Source: Elusimicrobia bacterium UBA4817 (GTDB taxonomy: Bacteria > Elusimicrobiota > UBA8919). Taken from it: a DNA stretch of 37,650 bases. Numbering within the stretch: position 1 is the first letter of the stretch; every line of letters begins with the position of its first letter. Location of the stretch: contig DHFT01000024.1 in assembly GCA_002402375.1 (NCBI GenBank), forward strand, positions 1 through 37,650, given 5' to 3'. This document shows, one piece after another, positions 27,223-35,041 of the stretch. Both the position numbers and the translations under genes were made by a program. A model generated the notes under the pieces. It worked only from the letters and a program-made list of their open reading frames with translations. It did no database searches and was not told where the DNA came from.

Positions 27223-28167
27223 ATGACTAAAATCACACTTGTTTTTCCGGGACAGGCATCGCAATATGTCGGAATGGGAAAAGAGTTTTATGACAAATAT
27301 CCCGTTGCAAAAGAAACTTTTGATGCGGCGAATGAAATACTCGGATATGATTTGAAAAAAATTATTTTTGAGGGACCCCTTGAACAACTTACTCAGACAA
27401 AATATACCCAGCCCGCCGTTTTTGTAACATCAGTTGCCTGTTTTAAGGTTTTCACTACTCACCACTCACTACTCACTACTCACTGTCTCACGGCCGGTCA
27501 TTCACTCGGCGAATACGCCGCACTGGTTGCATCGGAAGTTTTATCTTTTGAAGACGCTCTTAAACTTGTAAATGCACGAGCAAACTTCATACAATCATGC
27601 TGTGAAAAAACAAAAGGTACGATGCTGGCAATTTTGGGCGCCGAAAAAAATGTTGTAGAAGAAATTTGCACCGATGCGAGTAAGAGCGGCATAGTTCAGG
27701 CGGTAAATTTCAACGCTCCCGGACAAATTATTATTTCGGGCGAAATTGCCGCAATTGAAAAAGCAAAAGAATTGGCAAAAACAAAAAAAATCAAGGCAAT
27801 ACCGCTTGCCGTTTCAGGCGCCTTTCATTCTTCATTGATGAAAGAGGCAGCAGAAAAAATGGCTGAAGAACTGAAAAAATATGTTTTTAAAAATCCGAAG
27901 TTTCCTGTTGTTTCAAATTGCGATGCTGAAATTACGACGGACGGCTCAAAAATCCCGGAAAAACTGGTAAAACAAATTGCCTCTCCTGTTTTATGGATTG
28001 ATTCAATAAATAAAATAATTTCTAACGGTTGCGATACTTTTGTTGAACTCGGTCCAAAAAATATTGTCTCCGGAATGATAAAGAAAATTTCACCGACGGC
28101 AAAAACATTCAACATAGAAAACGAGGCGACATTAAATGCTACGCTGGAGGCACTGAAAAATGTGTGA
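27223..28167 (+). CDS. fabD: Malonyl-CoA:ACP transacylase with a repeat-encoded loop
   Basis: A 314-residue FabD, which loads malonyl groups onto ACP. It has LVFPGQASQYVGMG at the start, the nucleophile S94 in AGHSLGEYAA and the histidine in VSGAFHSSLM. The loop right before the nucleophile motif, FTTHHSLLTTHCLT, is encoded by five heptads (27453-27487). In E. coli this loop is about 12 residues, so here it is about 14 residues with an unrelated sequence. ATG at 27223 was chosen because GGAGCG lies 5-6 bases upstream; a TTG at 27211 is in frame but less likely. Confidence 0.94.
   Translation: MTKITLVFPGQASQYVGMGKEFYDKYPVAKETFDAANEILGYDLKKIIFEGPLEQLTQTKYTQPAVFVTSVACFKVFTTHHSLLTTHCLTAGHSLGEYAALVASEVLSFEDALKLVNARANFIQSCCEKTKGTMLAILGAEKNVVEEICTDASKSGIVQAVNFNAPGQIIISGEIAAIEKAKELAKTKKIKAIPLAVSGAFHSSLMKEAAEKMAEELKKYVFKNPKFPVVSNCDAEITTDGSKIPEKLVKQIASPVLWIDSINKIISNGCDTFVELGPKNIVSGMIKKISPTAKTFNIENEATLNATLEALKNV
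27453..27487 (+). repeat. Five-heptad tandem repeat inside fabD
   Basis: Units CACTACT, CACCACT, CACTACT, CACTACT, CACTGTC, 35 nt. They encode TTHHSLLTTHCL directly before AGHSLGEY. The frame is kept and the catalytic serine is intact. Confidence 0.88.
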
Positions 28168-28912
28168 ACAGAAACTAAAAGATAGGGTGGCAATAATTAC
28201 AGGCGGGGCACAGGGAATCGGCAGAGCAATCGCCGAAAAACTCGCAGGCGAGGGAGCAAAAATAATAATCGTGGATGTGGCAGAAGAAATCGCAAAAAAA
28301 ACAGCGGATGAAATATCAAAATCTCAAAATGTTGCCACACTTTCGTTAAAAGTGGATGTCTCTTCATCTATAGAAACTGAACAGATGATTAAAAAAACTG
28401 TTGAAAAATTCGGAAGAATTGATATAATGATTAACAACGCGGGAATTACGCGGGACAACCTTTTGATAAGAATGTCCGATGACGAGTGGGACAAAGTTAT
28501 CGCCATCAACTTAAAAGGTGTTTTTAATTGCTCCAAAGCGGCGGCGAAAATAATGATGAAACAGCGGGCGGGAAAAATAGTCAACATCGCATCCGTTGTG
28601 GGTTTAATGGGAAATGCCGGGCAGGCGAATTACTCCGCATCAAAGGGCGGGGTAATTGCACTGACAAAAACAATGGCAAGAGAACTGGCATCAAGAAACA
28701 TAAATGTTAATGCGGTCGCACCGGGATTTATCAAAACGGCTATGACCGAAAAACTTTCCGATGAGCAGAAGAAAAAATTGACCGATTTGATACCGCTTGC
28801 ACGGTTGGGCGAAACACAAGATGTGGCAAATACGGTAGCATTTTTATGCACCGATGAATCATCATATATTACTGGAGAGGTAATTTCAGTCAACGGCGGA
28901 ATGTATATGTGA
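28160..28912 (+). CDS. fabG: 3-oxoacyl-ACP reductase
   Basis: A 250-residue short-chain dehydrogenase of normal size, which reduces 3-oxoacyl-ACP with NADPH. The cofactor loop is [13 protein letters not shown]. The catalytic tetrad is N117 (AINLKG), S145 (IVNIASVVG), Y158 and K162 (YSASKGG). It overlaps fabD by 8 bases, with TGGAGGC as ribosome-binding site. Confidence 0.95.
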   Translation: MCEQKLKDRVAIITGGAQGIGRAIAEKLAGEGAKIIIVDVAEEIAKKTADEISKSQNVATLSLKVDVSSSIETEQMIKKTVEKFGRIDIMINNAGITRDNLLIRMSDDEWDKVIAINLKGVFNCSKAAAKIMMKQRAGKIVNIASVVGLMGNAGQANYSASKGGVIALTKTMARELASRNINVNAVAPGFIKTAMTEKLSDEQKKKLTDLIPLARLGETQDVANTVAFLCTDESSYITGEVISVNGGMYM

Positions 28913-28920
28913 AAACGGCA

Positions 28921-28972
28921 GGAAGTGGGAAGTGGGAAGTGGTTTTGCTTTAACTACTACCTACTCCCTGAT
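28921..28972. repeat. Palindromic heptad element, fabG-acpP spacer
   Basis: Three GGAAGTG units (28921-28941), a short A/T-rich loop, then AACTACT, ACCTACT, CCCTGAT (28952-28972) in the opposite sense. AGT-rich and ACT-rich arms can pair imperfectly. The element takes up most of the 76-bp gap upstream of acpP and ends about 17 bases before its start. Confidence 0.75.
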
Positions 28973-28988
28973 TTTTTGGGGGTGTTTT

Positions 28989-29228
28989 ATGGCAGATGTA
29001 GAAGCGAAGGTAAAGGAAATTGTGGCAGAACAATTGGGCGTAGATGCGGCAAAAGTCGTTCCAACAGCATCGTTTATAAACGATTTGGGCGCCGACTCAT
29101 TAGACACGGTTGAGCTTGTTATGGCTCTTGAAGAGTCATTCGGGCTTGAAATTCCGGACGAAGAAGCATCAAAAATCACAACCGTAGGCCAAGCAATTGA
29201 TTATATAAACGCACACGCAAAACAATAA
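28989..29228 (+). CDS. acpP: Acyl carrier protein
   Basis: A 79-residue ACP, the carrier of growing acyl chains. The 4'-phosphopantetheine attachment site is S37 in [36 protein letters not shown] is the usual C-terminal half. The ATG at 28989 follows a GGGGGTG ribosome-binding site. An upstream in-frame ATG at 28932 would start inside the heptad element and is rejected. This tiny gene is flanked on both sides by palindromic elements. Confidence 0.97.
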   Translation: MADVEAKVKEIVAEQLGVDAAKVVPTASFINDLGADSLDTVELVMALEESFGLEIPDEEASKITTVGQAIDYINAHAKQ

Positions 29229-29230
29229 AA

Positions 29231-29301
29231 AAATTGCAAATTGCAAAAGGAAAATTACAGATTTTACGTTTTTAATTTGTCATCTGCAATTTGTAATTAT
29301 T
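29231..29301. repeat. Palindromic heptad element, acpP-fabF spacer
   Basis: The left arm has AAATTGC, AAATTGC, AAAAGGA, AAATTAC (29231-29258). The right arm read on the other strand is AATTACA, AATTGCA, GATGACA, AATTAAA. Both arms have period 7 and pair imperfectly. The fabF ribosome-binding site begins soon after the right arm. Confidence 0.72.
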
Positions 29302-29318
29302 TCTACTGGAGGATATTC

Positions 29319-30557
29319 ATGCAAAAAAAGGTTGTAATTACCGGATTGGGTGTTGTATCTCCAATCGGTATAGGTAAAGAGGATTATTGGAAAGCATTGA
29401 TGGACGGAAAATCGTCGGCAGCACTAATTACAAAATTTGACACTGCAAATTTTTCAGTCAAGTTCGCCAGCGAAGTAAAAAATTTTAATCCGGAAAATTA
29501 CATAGACAAGAAAAAAGTAAGACGCATGGACAGGTTTGTCCAGTTCGCAGTAGCAGCGGCAAAACTGGCAGCAGAGGATTCAAAACTGGACTTCACAAAA
29601 GAAAACCCGGAAAGATGCGGAGTAATCGTCGGAAGCGGAATAGGCGGAATGCAAACGATTGAAGAACAGGCAAGGGTTCTTTTTGAGAAAGGTGCGGGAA
29701 GGATTTCGCCGTTTCTTATTCCGATGCTTATCACCAACATGGCGCCGGCGGAAATTGCTATGATGCTCGGGGTTCGCGGACCGAATTACGCCATTACTTC
29801 CGCATGCGCATCATCCACACACTCAATAGGCGATGCCCTGCGGTTGATGAGATACGGAGATATGGATGTCGCTATCGCCGGAGGAAGCGAAGCGGCAATA
29901 ACGCCATTGGGGTTCGGCGGATTTTGTTCTATTAAAGCGCTTTCAACAAGAAATGATGCACCGGAAAAAGCATCACGGCCTTTTGACGCACAGAGAAACG
30001 GTTTCGTTATGGGTGAAGGGGCGGGAATGGTAATTCTTGAGACGGAAGAGCACGCAAAAGCGAGGGGTGCAAAAATATATTGTGAACTTGCCGGCTACGG
30101 CGCTACCGACGACGCTTATCACATAACGGCACCGGAACCAAATGCAGTTGCATCGTCAAAAGCAATGGAGTTGGCAATAAAAGACGGCGGACTAAAACCG
30201 GAAGATATTGATTATGTAAATGCACACGGAACATCCACCGAACTCAACGATAAAAGTGAAACGATGGCGATAAAAAAGGTTTTCGGAGAGCATGCAAAAA
30301 AATTAGCCGTATCCTCCACGAAATCAATGACCGGCCATCTTTTGGGAGCGGCGGGGGCGGCGGAACTTATCGCAACTGCTCTATGCATGGAAAGGGGCTT
30401 TATTCATCCGACGATAAATTATGAATTCCCCGACCCGGATTGCGACCTTGATTATGTGCCCAACAAACCGAGACAAAAACGGATAAACGCTGCAATTTCC
30501 AATTCACTCGGTTTCGGCGGACACAATTCAACACTGGCAATAAAAAGATACGAGTAA
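29319..30557 (+). CDS. fabF: 3-oxoacyl-ACP synthase II
   Basis: A 412-residue KAS II, which extends acyl-ACP by two carbons. C163 (TSACASSTHSIGDA), H303 (VNAHGTSTELND) and H340 (STKSMTGHLLGAAG) are at the E. coli FabF positions. The ATG at 29319 follows CTGGAGGATATTC. An upstream ATG at 29241 would lie in the repeat element and adds 26 non-homologous residues. A 9-bp-period element follows the gene. Confidence 0.97.
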   Translation: MQKKVVITGLGVVSPIGIGKEDYWKALMDGKSSAALITKFDTANFSVKFASEVKNFNPENYIDKKKVRRMDRFVQFAVAAAKLAAEDSKLDFTKENPERCGVIVGSGIGGMQTIEEQARVLFEKGAGRISPFLIPMLITNMAPAEIAMMLGVRGPNYAITSACASSTHSIGDALRLMRYGDMDVAIAGGSEAAITPLGFGGFCSIKALSTRNDAPEKASRPFDAQRNGFVMGEGAGMVILETEEHAKARGAKIYCELAGYGATDDAYHITAPEPNAVASSKAMELAIKDGGLKPEDIDYVNAHGTSTELNDKSETMAIKKVFGEHAKKLAVSSTKSMTGHLLGAAGAAELIATALCMERGFIHPTINYEFPDPDCDLDYVPNKPRQKRINAAISNSLGFGGHNSTLAIKRYE

Positions 30558-30570
30558 ATCTTTAAAATAA

Positions 30571-30650
30571 GCCACAGAGGTCACCGAGAGCACCGAGAAG
30601 AACAATTAGGAATTTCTTTATAACTCTGTGAACTCTGTGTTCTCTGTGGC
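30571..30650. repeat. Palindromic repeat element with 9-bp units, fabF-rnc spacer
   Basis: The left arm has CCACAGAGG, TCACCGAGA, GCACCGAGA (30572-30598). The right arm has AACTCTGTG, AACTCTGTG, TTCTCTGTG (30622-30648). The ends GCCACAGAG and CTCTGTGGC are exact complements. It ends 9 bases before the rnc ATG. Confidence 0.82.
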
Positions 30651-30659
30651 TAATAAAAT

Positions 30660-31316
30660 ATGCTTAATGAATTGGAAAAAAAAATAAAAATAAAATTCAA
30701 AAACCCAAAACTCTTGGATGTCGCGCTGACTCACAAATCGTTCGCAATAGAAAATAACCTGAATGAATTTAACGAGCGGATGGAATTTTTAGGCGATGCC
30801 ATTTTGTCAACGGCAACCGCGGTTTATCTCTACTTAAAATATCCGAACTATGACGAAGGCAAACTCTCCAAAATAAAATCATCGGCGGTAAGCAGGACAA
30901 CTCTGCAGGAAATCGCAAAAAAACTTAAACTCGGGAAATTCGTAAAAATCTCCAAGTCGGAAGAATCAACCGGCGGACGTGAAAAGGACTCAATACTTGC
31001 CAACACAATGGAAGCCGTTATCGGCGCTATTTTTCTGGATGCGGGTTACAAAAAAGCGGAAAAATTTATTCACGAATTATTAAGTAATCAAAAAATCAAT
31101 CCATCGGATTATAAGTCGGAACTTCAGGAAGTAATCCAATCAAAACATAAAACGATACCGGTTTATACCGTTATAGCCGAAAAGGGACCCGACCATGATA
31201 AAACATTCAAGATAGAGGTTCGCATCGGTAAAAAACAATTAGGAATCGGACTGGGTAAATCAAAAAAAGAGGCAGAACAGAACGCCGCAAAAAATGCATT
31301 TGAGAAAATGAACTAA
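30660..31316 (+). CDS. rnc: Ribonuclease III
   Basis: A 218-residue RNase III, which cuts double-stranded RNA during rRNA and mRNA processing. The signature NERMEFLGDAILS (E42, D46) and EAVIGAIFLDAG supply the metal-binding acids; a double-stranded RNA-binding domain covers about 145-217 (DYKSELQEVIQSKH to KKEAEQNAAKNAFEKM). The position after fabF is common in bacteria. No Shine-Dalgarno sequence is visible: the arm of a palindromic element ends just upstream. That RNase III itself can cleave long hairpins next to its own gene makes the placement noteworthy. Confidence 0.95.
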   Translation: MLNELEKKIKIKFKNPKLLDVALTHKSFAIENNLNEFNERMEFLGDAILSTATAVYLYLKYPNYDEGKLSKIKSSAVSRTTLQEIAKKLKLGKFVKISKSEESTGGREKDSILANTMEAVIGAIFLDAGYKKAEKFIHELLSNQKINPSDYKSELQEVIQSKHKTIPVYTVIAEKGPDHDKTFKIEVRIGKKQLGIGLGKSKKEAEQNAAKNAFEKMN

Positions 31317-31331
31317 AGGAGCGACAAAACA

Positions 31332-32489
31332 ATGGACTATTTTTTAACTGACGAACAAAAAATGATTGTTGAACTGGCAAGAAAAGTTGCGCAGGAAAAA
31401 ATCAAACCGGTTCGGCAGGAATTTGATGAAAGCGGCGAGTTTCCGTGGGAAATTGTTAAAGAGTTATCACAAGCGGACCTGATGGGACTTTATATTCCGC
31501 AGGAGTACGGCGGGTTCGGCGGCGGGGTGATAGAGTTATGCATTGCCGTTGAGGAATTGTGCAAGGTTGACGGCGGCATAGCACTTTCGCTCGCGGCAAC
31601 AGCGTTGGGAACATTTCCTATACTTTTATTCGGCACCGACGAGCAGAAGAAAAAATATCTGCCAAGAATCGCAAAAGGTGAAATACTTGCCGCATTCGGC
31701 TTAACTGAACCGGAATCAGGAAGCGATGCGGGGGCAACAAAAACAACCGCAAAAAAAGACGGGGACTTTTACATATTAAACGGAACAAAATGTTTTATCA
31801 CTAACGGCGGAGTTGCAGAGGTTTATGTAATTATCGCTATGACCGATAAATCAAGGGGTTCTCGCGGAGCATCTGCATTTATAGTTGAAAAAGGAACGCC
31901 GGGATTTTCATTCGGAAAAAAGGAAAATAAAATGGGAATACGGGCGTCGGCAACCTGCGAACTGATTTTTCAGGACTGCAAAATCCCAAAAACAAATCTT
32001 TTAGGCAAAGAAGGTGCGGGCTTTATTGTTGCGATGAAAACGCTTGACCAATCAAGACCGGGAGTAGCGGCGCAGGCATTAGGCATTGCCGCGGGTGCAT
32101 TGGATGAAGCCGTTGAATATGCAAAAACAAGAAAACAGTTTGACCATCCGATTTCTTCTTTTCAGGCAATACAGCATATTTTGGCAAATATGGCGACGGA
32201 TGTTGAAGCGGCGCGGGCATTGATTTATTCTGTGGCGAGAGCAATTGACAAAGGCGACAAAGATGTTTCCGGGGCATCCGCGATGTGCAAACTTTTTGCA
32301 TCCGATGTAGCAATGAGAGTTACAACGGATGCAGTCCAGGTTTTCGGCGGTTACGGTTATATGAAAGAATATCCTGTTGAAAAAATGATGCGCGACGCAA
32401 AAATCACGCAGATTTACGAGGGAACGAACCAGATTCAGCGAAACGTCATCGCACTTGATTTAATAAAAAAATCCGCAAAAAAGAAATAG
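31332..32489 (+). CDS. Acyl-CoA dehydrogenase
   Basis: A 385-residue flavoprotein that oxidises acyl-CoA to trans-2-enoyl-CoA (or runs in reverse with a bifurcating ETF). It shows DYFLTDEQKMIVELARKVAQ, AFGLTEPESGSDAGATKTTA (FAD/substrate contact) and KMGIRASATCELIFQDCKIP. MMRDAKITQIYEGTNQIQRN contains the catalytic base, expected at E363. The length is typical of short/medium-chain and butyryl-CoA dehydrogenases. AAGGAG stands upstream. The following etfB and etfA genes supply its electron partner. Confidence 0.94.
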   Translation: MDYFLTDEQKMIVELARKVAQEKIKPVRQEFDESGEFPWEIVKELSQADLMGLYIPQEYGGFGGGVIELCIAVEELCKVDGGIALSLAATALGTFPILLFGTDEQKKKYLPRIAKGEILAAFGLTEPESGSDAGATKTTAKKDGDFYILNGTKCFITNGGVAEVYVIIAMTDKSRGSRGASAFIVEKGTPGFSFGKKENKMGIRASATCELIFQDCKIPKTNLLGKEGAGFIVAMKTLDQSRPGVAAQALGIAAGALDEAVEYAKTRKQFDHPISSFQAIQHILANMATDVEAARALIYSVARAIDKGDKDVSGASAMCKLFASDVAMRVTTDAVQVFGGYGYMKEYPVEKMMRDAKITQIYEGTNQIQRNVIALDLIKKSAKKK

Positions 32490-32515
32490 TTAATTGCAGA
32501 TAAAAAGGTAACCAT

Positions 32516-33301
32516 ATGAATATAGTCGTTTTAATCAAGCAGGTGCCGGCGACGACGGACGTTAAAATAGACGAGAAAACCGGAACGCTGAAACGGGAAG
32601 GGGTTGAGGCACAGGTAAACCCGTTTGATTTGTATGCCGTTGAAGAAGCGATTCGGCTTAAAGAAAAATATACCGGAAAGGTTATTGTTTTGACAATGGG
32701 ACCTCCGCAGGCGGAAAAAGCGCTCCGTGAATGTCTTGCGATGGGTTGCGACGAAGCCGTGCTTGTTTCGGACAGGGAATTTGCCGGAAGCGACACATGG
32801 GCTACTTCCTACACTTTGGCGCAGGCGATAAAAAAAATCGGTTCTTACGAAATAATTTTATGCGGGAAGCAGGCGATTGACGGAGATACGGCACAGGTTG
32901 GTCCGGGCGTTGCCGAAATGCTTGACATTCCTCATGTTGCTTATGTCAAAAAAATAGAAAAAATAGGGGACGGAAAAATTACCGTTGAAAGAATGATGGA
33001 AGACGGCTACGATTTGATTGAATCGCCCGTTCCCTGTCTTTTAACCGTCGTAAAAGAGATAAACAATCCGCGACTGCCGTCTCTACGCGGAATGATGTTC
33101 TCAAAAAAAGCGGAAATAAAACATTTCACCGCAAAAACAGTTGAAGCGGACAAAACAAAACTGGGAATTGCCGGCTCACCGACCAATGTGATGAAGGTTT
33201 TTTGTCCGCCGGCAAGAACCGGAGGCGAAAGAATCGCGGGCGAACCGTCGGAACAAGCAGCAAAAATAGTTATAAAATTAAAGGAAGCGAAAATTATTTA
33301 A
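32516..33301 (+). CDS. etfB: Electron transfer flavoprotein subunit beta
   Basis: A 261-residue ETF beta subunit. It shows NIVVLIKQVPATTDVKID, LTMGPPQAEKALRECLAMGCDEAVLVSD and the nucleotide-binding LCGKQAIDGDTAQVGPGVAEML. VTVVKEINNPRLPSLRGMM is the usual recognition region before the C-terminus. Together with EtfA it moves electrons between the acyl-CoA dehydrogenase and other carriers. It is preceded by AAAAGGT. Whether it binds FAD (bifurcating type) or AMP (ordinary type) cannot be decided by eye. Confidence 0.93.
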   Translation: MNIVVLIKQVPATTDVKIDEKTGTLKREGVEAQVNPFDLYAVEEAIRLKEKYTGKVIVLTMGPPQAEKALRECLAMGCDEAVLVSDREFAGSDTWATSYTLAQAIKKIGSYEIILCGKQAIDGDTAQVGPGVAEMLDIPHVAYVKKIEKIGDGKITVERMMEDGYDLIESPVPCLLTVVKEINNPRLPSLRGMMFSKKAEIKHFTAKTVEADKTKLGIAGSPTNVMKVFCPPARTGGERIAGEPSEQAAKIVIKLKEAKII

Positions 33302-33303
33302 AA

Positions 33304-33418
33304 ATCGCTCGGGAACAAATTTCTTTGAGACACTCGTCAGAACTCGTTCTGCAATTTGCTCCTGGAAAGAATAAGTCGCAAATTGAGGCTCTTCAGAAAT
33401 TTTTCCCTCGCTTGCGAT
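33304..33418. repeat. MITE-like palindromic repeat, copy B
   Basis: A 115-bp element between etfB and etfA whose two ends are inverted (ATCGCTCGGGA...AAATTTCT against AGAAATTT...TCCCTCGC...GCGAT). Inside are a small hairpin CAGAA-CTCG-TTCTG and the pair CAATTTGC/GCAAATTG. It shares a 51-bp block (33352-33402) with copy A at 49 of 51 positions. Confidence 0.8.
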
Positions 33419-33439
33419 GGAAAGTGAGATAACTTAACT

Positions 33440-34654
33440 ATGCCAAAAATCTATGTACTATCTGAAAAATGTTTCGGGTGCGGTCTGTGTGCGAAATCCT
33501 GTCCTTTTTCCGCAATCACAATGACCGCCAGACCTGATAAAAAATTAAAACTTGCGGTTATTGACGAAATGAAATGTAATTTCTGCGGTGCATGTCTTGA
33601 TGCCTGTAAAAAATATCAGGCGATTGTAATTGAAAAAGACGACATCAGCGTAAAAACCGTAGATAAATCGCTTTATAAAAACGTCTGGGTATATGCAGAA
33701 CAACGACACGGTGAAATTTCGCCGGTTGTCTTTGAACTTTTAGGCAAGGGACGGGAACTCGCCGACAAACTTTCTGTCAAACTTTGTGCTGTTCTGATGG
33801 GAAACAAAATTGAAAGCAGGGCAAAGGACTTGATAGAACATGGAGCGGATACCGTTTATCTTTACGATGACGAAATGTTGAACGAGTTTCAGGACGACCC
33901 GTATTGCGAACTTTTATCGCAACTTATTTTAGAAGAAAAACCGGAAATTATTTTGATGGGCGCCACCAATATAGGACGGAGCTTTGCTTCCAGAGTTGCG
34001 GCAAAAATTCACACCGGCTTAACAGCCGACTGCACCGGGCTTGACATTGAACCGGAAACGAGAAATCTGATGCAGACGCGACCCGCATTCGGCGGAAACA
34101 TAATGGCGACAATTCTTACAAAAAATCACAGACCGCAGATGTCCACGGTCAGACATAAGGTCTTCAAAAAAGCGAGTAAAAATCCGGGCAGAAAAGGCGA
34201 AATAATCAAAAAAAAAATTGACAAAACAAAAATAAAAAACAGAACGAAATTTTTACAATTTGTCGCCGATGTCTCGCAAAAAGTGAACCTTGCCGAGGCA
34301 GACATAATCGTTTCCGGCGGAAGAGGACTCGGAAAATTGGAAGGATTTTTGCTGATTGAAGAGCTTGCAAAATCAATCGGCGGTGCAGTAGGCGCCTCGC
34401 GGGCAACTGTTGACGCCGGATGGATAGCATATTCTCATCAGGTAGGACAAACAGGCAGAACCGTTGCCCCGAAACTTTATATCGCCTGTGGAATTTCCGG
34501 ACAAATCCAGCACCTCGTCGGAATGCAATCGTCGGACATCATCGTCGCCATAAACAAAGACCCCGAATGCCCGATGATGAAACTTGCCACTTACGCCATA
34601 GAAGGCGACCTCTACCAAATAATCCCGGAAATCGTTAAAGAGTTGAAAAAATAA
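33440..34654 (+). CDS. etfA: Electron transfer flavoprotein subunit alpha with N-terminal ferredoxin domain
   Basis: A 404-residue fusion. Residues 1-65 are a 2x[4Fe-4S] ferredoxin with C11, C14, C17, C21 (CFGCGLCAKSC) and C46, C49, C52, C56 (CNFCGACLDAC). The rest is ETF alpha, with the FAD-binding GRGLGKLEGFLLIEELA, SRATVDAGWIAYSHQVGQTG and ACGISGQIQHLVGMQSSDIIVAINKDPECP. Iron-sulphur EtfA forms are known in anaerobes (for example CarE of Acetobacterium woodii, part of an electron-bifurcating complex). By analogy this one may exchange electrons with ferredoxin. The stop abuts the stop of the convergent bactofilin gene. Confidence 0.94.
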   Translation: MPKIYVLSEKCFGCGLCAKSCPFSAITMTARPDKKLKLAVIDEMKCNFCGACLDACKKYQAIVIEKDDISVKTVDKSLYKNVWVYAEQRHGEISPVVFELLGKGRELADKLSVKLCAVLMGNKIESRAKDLIEHGADTVYLYDDEMLNEFQDDPYCELLSQLILEEKPEIILMGATNIGRSFASRVAAKIHTGLTADCTGLDIEPETRNLMQTRPAFGGNIMATILTKNHRPQMSTVRHKVFKKASKNPGRKGEIIKKKIDKTKIKNRTKFLQFVADVSQKVNLAEADIIVSGGRGLGKLEGFLLIEELAKSIGGAVGASRATVDAGWIAYSHQVGQTGRTVAPKLYIACGISGQIQHLVGMQSSDIIVAINKDPECPMMKLATYAIEGDLYQIIPEIVKELKK

Positions 34655-35029
34655 TTAGGAAGTTTGAATGTCTTGCGGGGGTTGTTTGACGGCATTCATC
34701 ATGCATTTGCCTTCAAAGACGGCGCCTTCGTGAATTGAAAGCGTCCGTGATTTTATATCGCCGAAAACCTGCGCGGTTGATAAAAGTTCAAGCGTATTTG
34801 ATGCAACTACATTTCCGGAAACCTCGCCGCCGATGATAACCGACTCGCCGTTCAGGTCACCTGCAACTTTTCCGGTTTTTCCGACGATAACTCCAGCGGC
34901 TTTTAGTATATGACCCTCAACCACACCGTCAACGCGGATTGTTCCCTCCGACGACATATCGCCTTTTACATCGGTACCTTCCGCGATAATCGTTTCAATT
35001 TTTCCGATGGATTCTTTTTTTCCGAACAT
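34655..35029 (-). CDS. Bactofilin family protein
   Basis: A 124-residue polymer-forming protein (DUF583). The core, about residues 15-108, is a right-handed beta-helix built from short repeats with many G, V and I (TIIAEGTDVKGDMSSEGTI, VEGHILKAAGVIVGKTGKV, SVIIGGEVSGNVVAS). The tails are short. Bactofilins form filaments beneath the membrane and often work with M23 peptidases in cell shape. The gene is 12 bases downstream of such a peptidase and has CGGAGG as ribosome-binding site. Its stop is next to that of etfA with zero bases between (TAA/TTA), so no terminator fits there. Confidence 0.92.
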   Translation of the reverse strand: MFGKKESIGKIETIIAEGTDVKGDMSSEGTIRVDGVVEGHILKAAGVIVGKTGKVAGDLNGESVIIGGEVSGNVVASNTLELLSTAQVFGDIKSRTLSIHEGAVFEGKCMMNAVKQPPQDIQTS

Positions 35030-35041
35030 TTTTTCCTCCGA

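Noticed and set aside
28932..28988. Upstream start for acpP
   Set aside because: It begins within a repeat element and adds 19 residues absent from ACPs; GGGGGTG stands before the ATG at 28989.
29241..29318. Upstream start for fabF
   Set aside because: The 26 additional residues come from the heptad element; GGAGG marks the ATG at 29319.
27119..30650. Inter-gene hairpins as intrinsic terminators
   Set aside because: They lack a run of T after the stem, and the downstream fab genes have no obvious separate promoters.
30564..30660. AAAATA on both sides of the fabF-rnc element as a target duplication
   Set aside because: Six A/T bases are too likely by chance in this AT-rich DNA, and the copies are not at the same distance from the arms.
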